DNA from: Dirofilaria immitis
Taxonomy: Eukaryota > Nematoda > Chromadorea > Rhabditida > Onchocercidae
NCBI GenBank assembly: GCA_024305405.1
Contig: JAKNDB010000068.1
Location: 2,226,501 to 2,290,500, forward strand
Direction: 5' to 3'
Length of the DNA: 64,000 nucleotides
A model generated the notes under the pieces. The model ran no database searches. It was not told the origin of the DNA and saw only the letters and a list, made by a program, of their open reading frames with translations. How positions within the stretch are numbered: position 1 is the stretch's first letter; each line of letters begins with the position of its first letter. Shown piece after piece: positions 62,401 through 64,000 of this stretch. Both the position numbers and the translations under genes were made by a program.

Positions 62401-64000
62401 GAGGGAATTTATACATCTTACTAAAATATTTCAGGAGTGCATCCAAAATCGTTGCGAATCATTGAAAATGCTGATGAAGAAGTAAAGCGGCGAGTAACAT
62501 TATTCCATACGGTTTGTATCGAATCTGCTGCGTACTTTTTTTTAATTTAAAATTGGATATAGCTTTAAATGTGATAGTTACAGATTGATGATTTCCGCAA
62601 ACTATATGAAATAGTGCAAAAAAGTGAATCTATAACAATTATTGGCGGTAGTTTCTTGGGTTCGGAATTAGCAAACTCATTAAATCGACGCTTTGGAAAG
62701 CAAGGATTACAAATTCGTCAGGTAATGGTGTTAAGTAACAAAAGTATACTGCAACTACGAAAGTGTAATAATTGTGTTACTATTAAAAGCGTTATTTCCT
62801 AGTTCTACGTTTCGCATTATTTCTTTCTGTTTTATTTCAAAAAAAAAAAACCCCCATGCTTCTTGTATTTGCTGCAATTTCGACTGAAATACTTTTCATT
62901 TACTGTTGAATCAAGTTCAGAAGAAGCATCTCTTTATAGTTATTCTTTTTTCGTTTCAGATATTCCGAGAAAAAGGCAATGTTTCTGAAGTCCTACCACA
63001 GTTTCTAAGCAAATATACAACCAGCGAATTACGTAAAAGTGGTGTTAATGTTATGCCCGAGAAAGAAATTAAGCGTATAGTAGTAGATGAAAGTGGTAAA
63101 CTTCGCTTGCAATTAGCAACTGGAGGTATTATAATTCTAATTCTGTAAAATATGTTAAAATAAAAAACAATTGCTAGAATTATATAACGTGATATAAAAA
63201 TAAGTCTTAAACAAAAACGGAAAAATGCTGATGATAAAAATCCGATAGTAGAATTTTGATACGCTAATCGAGGAGATATAAGACCCTAGACTTCATATTC
63301 AGTAAGAGATGATCTATGATCTTAAGTAACTTATAGTGTTATCACAAAGATATTGTTACATTAAATTATAGTATTAATGATTATGATCAATAAGGAATTA
63401 ATTTTGCATTATAGAAACTATAAGCACAGATCATATTATTGTGGCGGGTGGTTCGTCCGCAAATACGGACCTAGCAAAATCATGCGGCTTAGAAATTGAT
63501 CCTGTATGCTTTTTTCTTCAGTTTTTATTTTTGAAATAGAAAAATGTTTTATTCGAGTTCTAAAAGCAAACGCTAATGAATAGTTTTCCTATTATCATCA
63601 TTAGCTTGTCTAATTCCATAATAGGTGAATGATGGATATGTAGTTGATGCTGAATTGCGTGCTCGGTCAAATGTTTGGATTGCTGGCGATGCAAGCAGCT
63701 TCTACGATGTTAAACTTGGTCGGAGAAGAATAGAGCATTGGGAACATGCGCAGGTAACTGGACGTCTTGCTGGTGAAAACATGACTGGAGGTATTATTTT
63801 GTTTTTGCAGTTTGTTATATTTTCGACCGTCATTGCCTCTAGATTAAACTCAAAAGTAAATATATCATCGACTTCATTTTAAACAATCTTTGTATTTCAT
63901 ATTACAACTTGATACTACCATCTGGCACTTCTATCCATGGATGACGGATGCTTTTTTCAGGAAACAGACCGTTCTGGCATCAATCTTCGTATTATTCCAT
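59482..64000 (+). CDS. wah-1: Mitochondrial apoptosis-inducing factor (AIF), 3' end outside window
   Basis: Eleven exons are visible, from 59482-59673 to 63961-64000 (cut by the window end). The chain likely starts at [10 protein letters not shown] (59509), just after a GTTGCAG acceptor. It begins with a basic/Ser-rich presequence and then a hydrophobic anchor ([18 protein letters not shown]) as in inner-membrane AIF. A long acidic, Ser-rich linker follows, then the FAD-binding start [19 protein letters not shown] and [12 protein letters not shown]. The NAD-binding motif ([17 protein letters not shown]) and the second FAD block ([20 protein letters not shown]) come next, then [19 protein letters not shown] is an NADH oxidase needed for respiratory-chain assembly; in C. 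elegans WAH-1 also promotes DNA breakdown in dying cells. Single bases are missing in exons 3 (near 60530), 4 (near 61620) and 5 (near 62098). Without the exon 3 correction, exons 1-3 look like a separate small protein ending at 60714. Confidence 0.9.

Noticed and set aside
1..64000. CRISPR arrays, tRNA, rRNA or prokaryotic operons
   Set aside because: No regularly spaced repeats of CRISPR type, no convincing tRNA cloverleaf or rRNA block by eye, and gene structure is clearly eukaryotic.

Overview
The window is AT-rich (roughly 70% A+T by eye) eukaryotic DNA from a nematode, most likely a filarial parasite. This is an inference from gene content and architecture. Genes are split into many short exons with GT...AG introns. 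Most start codons lie a few bases downstream of a TTTCAG/TTTTAG-type acceptor, as expected for spliced-leader trans-splicing. The gene set includes Ascaris-type TIL protease inhibitors, an Ov16-family PEBP and a MRH-type OS-9. No prokaryotic features are present.

Layout. 1-8.1 kb is a repeat graveyard. It holds a C2H2 zinc-finger pseudogene duplicated as an inverted repeat (arms about 1-1740 and 6330-7110), a solo LTR (52-537) with a perfect 5-bp target duplication, and broken pieces of BEL/Pao retrotransposons (gag, reverse transcriptase, integrase, LTR-like direct repeats). 8.1-11.2 kb has no gene I can support. 11.2-14.7 kb carries two tandem TIL-domain secreted inhibitor genes. 16-19.7 kb is a decayed zinc-finger gene, followed by a small Cys-rich conserved gene (20.5 kb) and two orphan exons (22.6 and 23.0 kb). 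24.9 kb is a small heat-shock protein. 26.6-28.7 kb (minus strand) is an odd gene joining an Argonaute MID-like segment to an RRM-like fold. From 29.8 kb to the end the window is gene-dense, all on the + strand: SAM50, ITPase with an unrecognised intronless gene inside its first intron, OS-9, a TMEM272-like protein with PPxY motifs, TMEM164, PEBP, and the 5' part of mitochondrial AIF, which runs off the window.

The right-hand genes do general cell work: outer-membrane beta-barrel assembly (SAM50), mitochondrial flavoprotein/apoptosis factor (AIF), nucleotide-pool cleaning (ITPase), ER-associated degradation (OS-9), lipid remodelling (TMEM164) and lipid/kinase-linked PEBP. The TIL inhibitors are the clearest candidates for secretion.

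A recurring quality issue matters for any user. At least 14 otherwise intact exons contain single-base (occasionally 2-base) indels that break the frame, mostly losses in A or T runs, while the conserved protein continues in another frame with correct splice phases. This looks like residual indel error in a long-read assembly rather than real pseudogenisation. Gene calls below treat those as assembly errors. The zinc-finger and retroelement copies in the first 8 kb, and the 16-19.7 kb gene, carry additional in-frame stops and look truly decayed.
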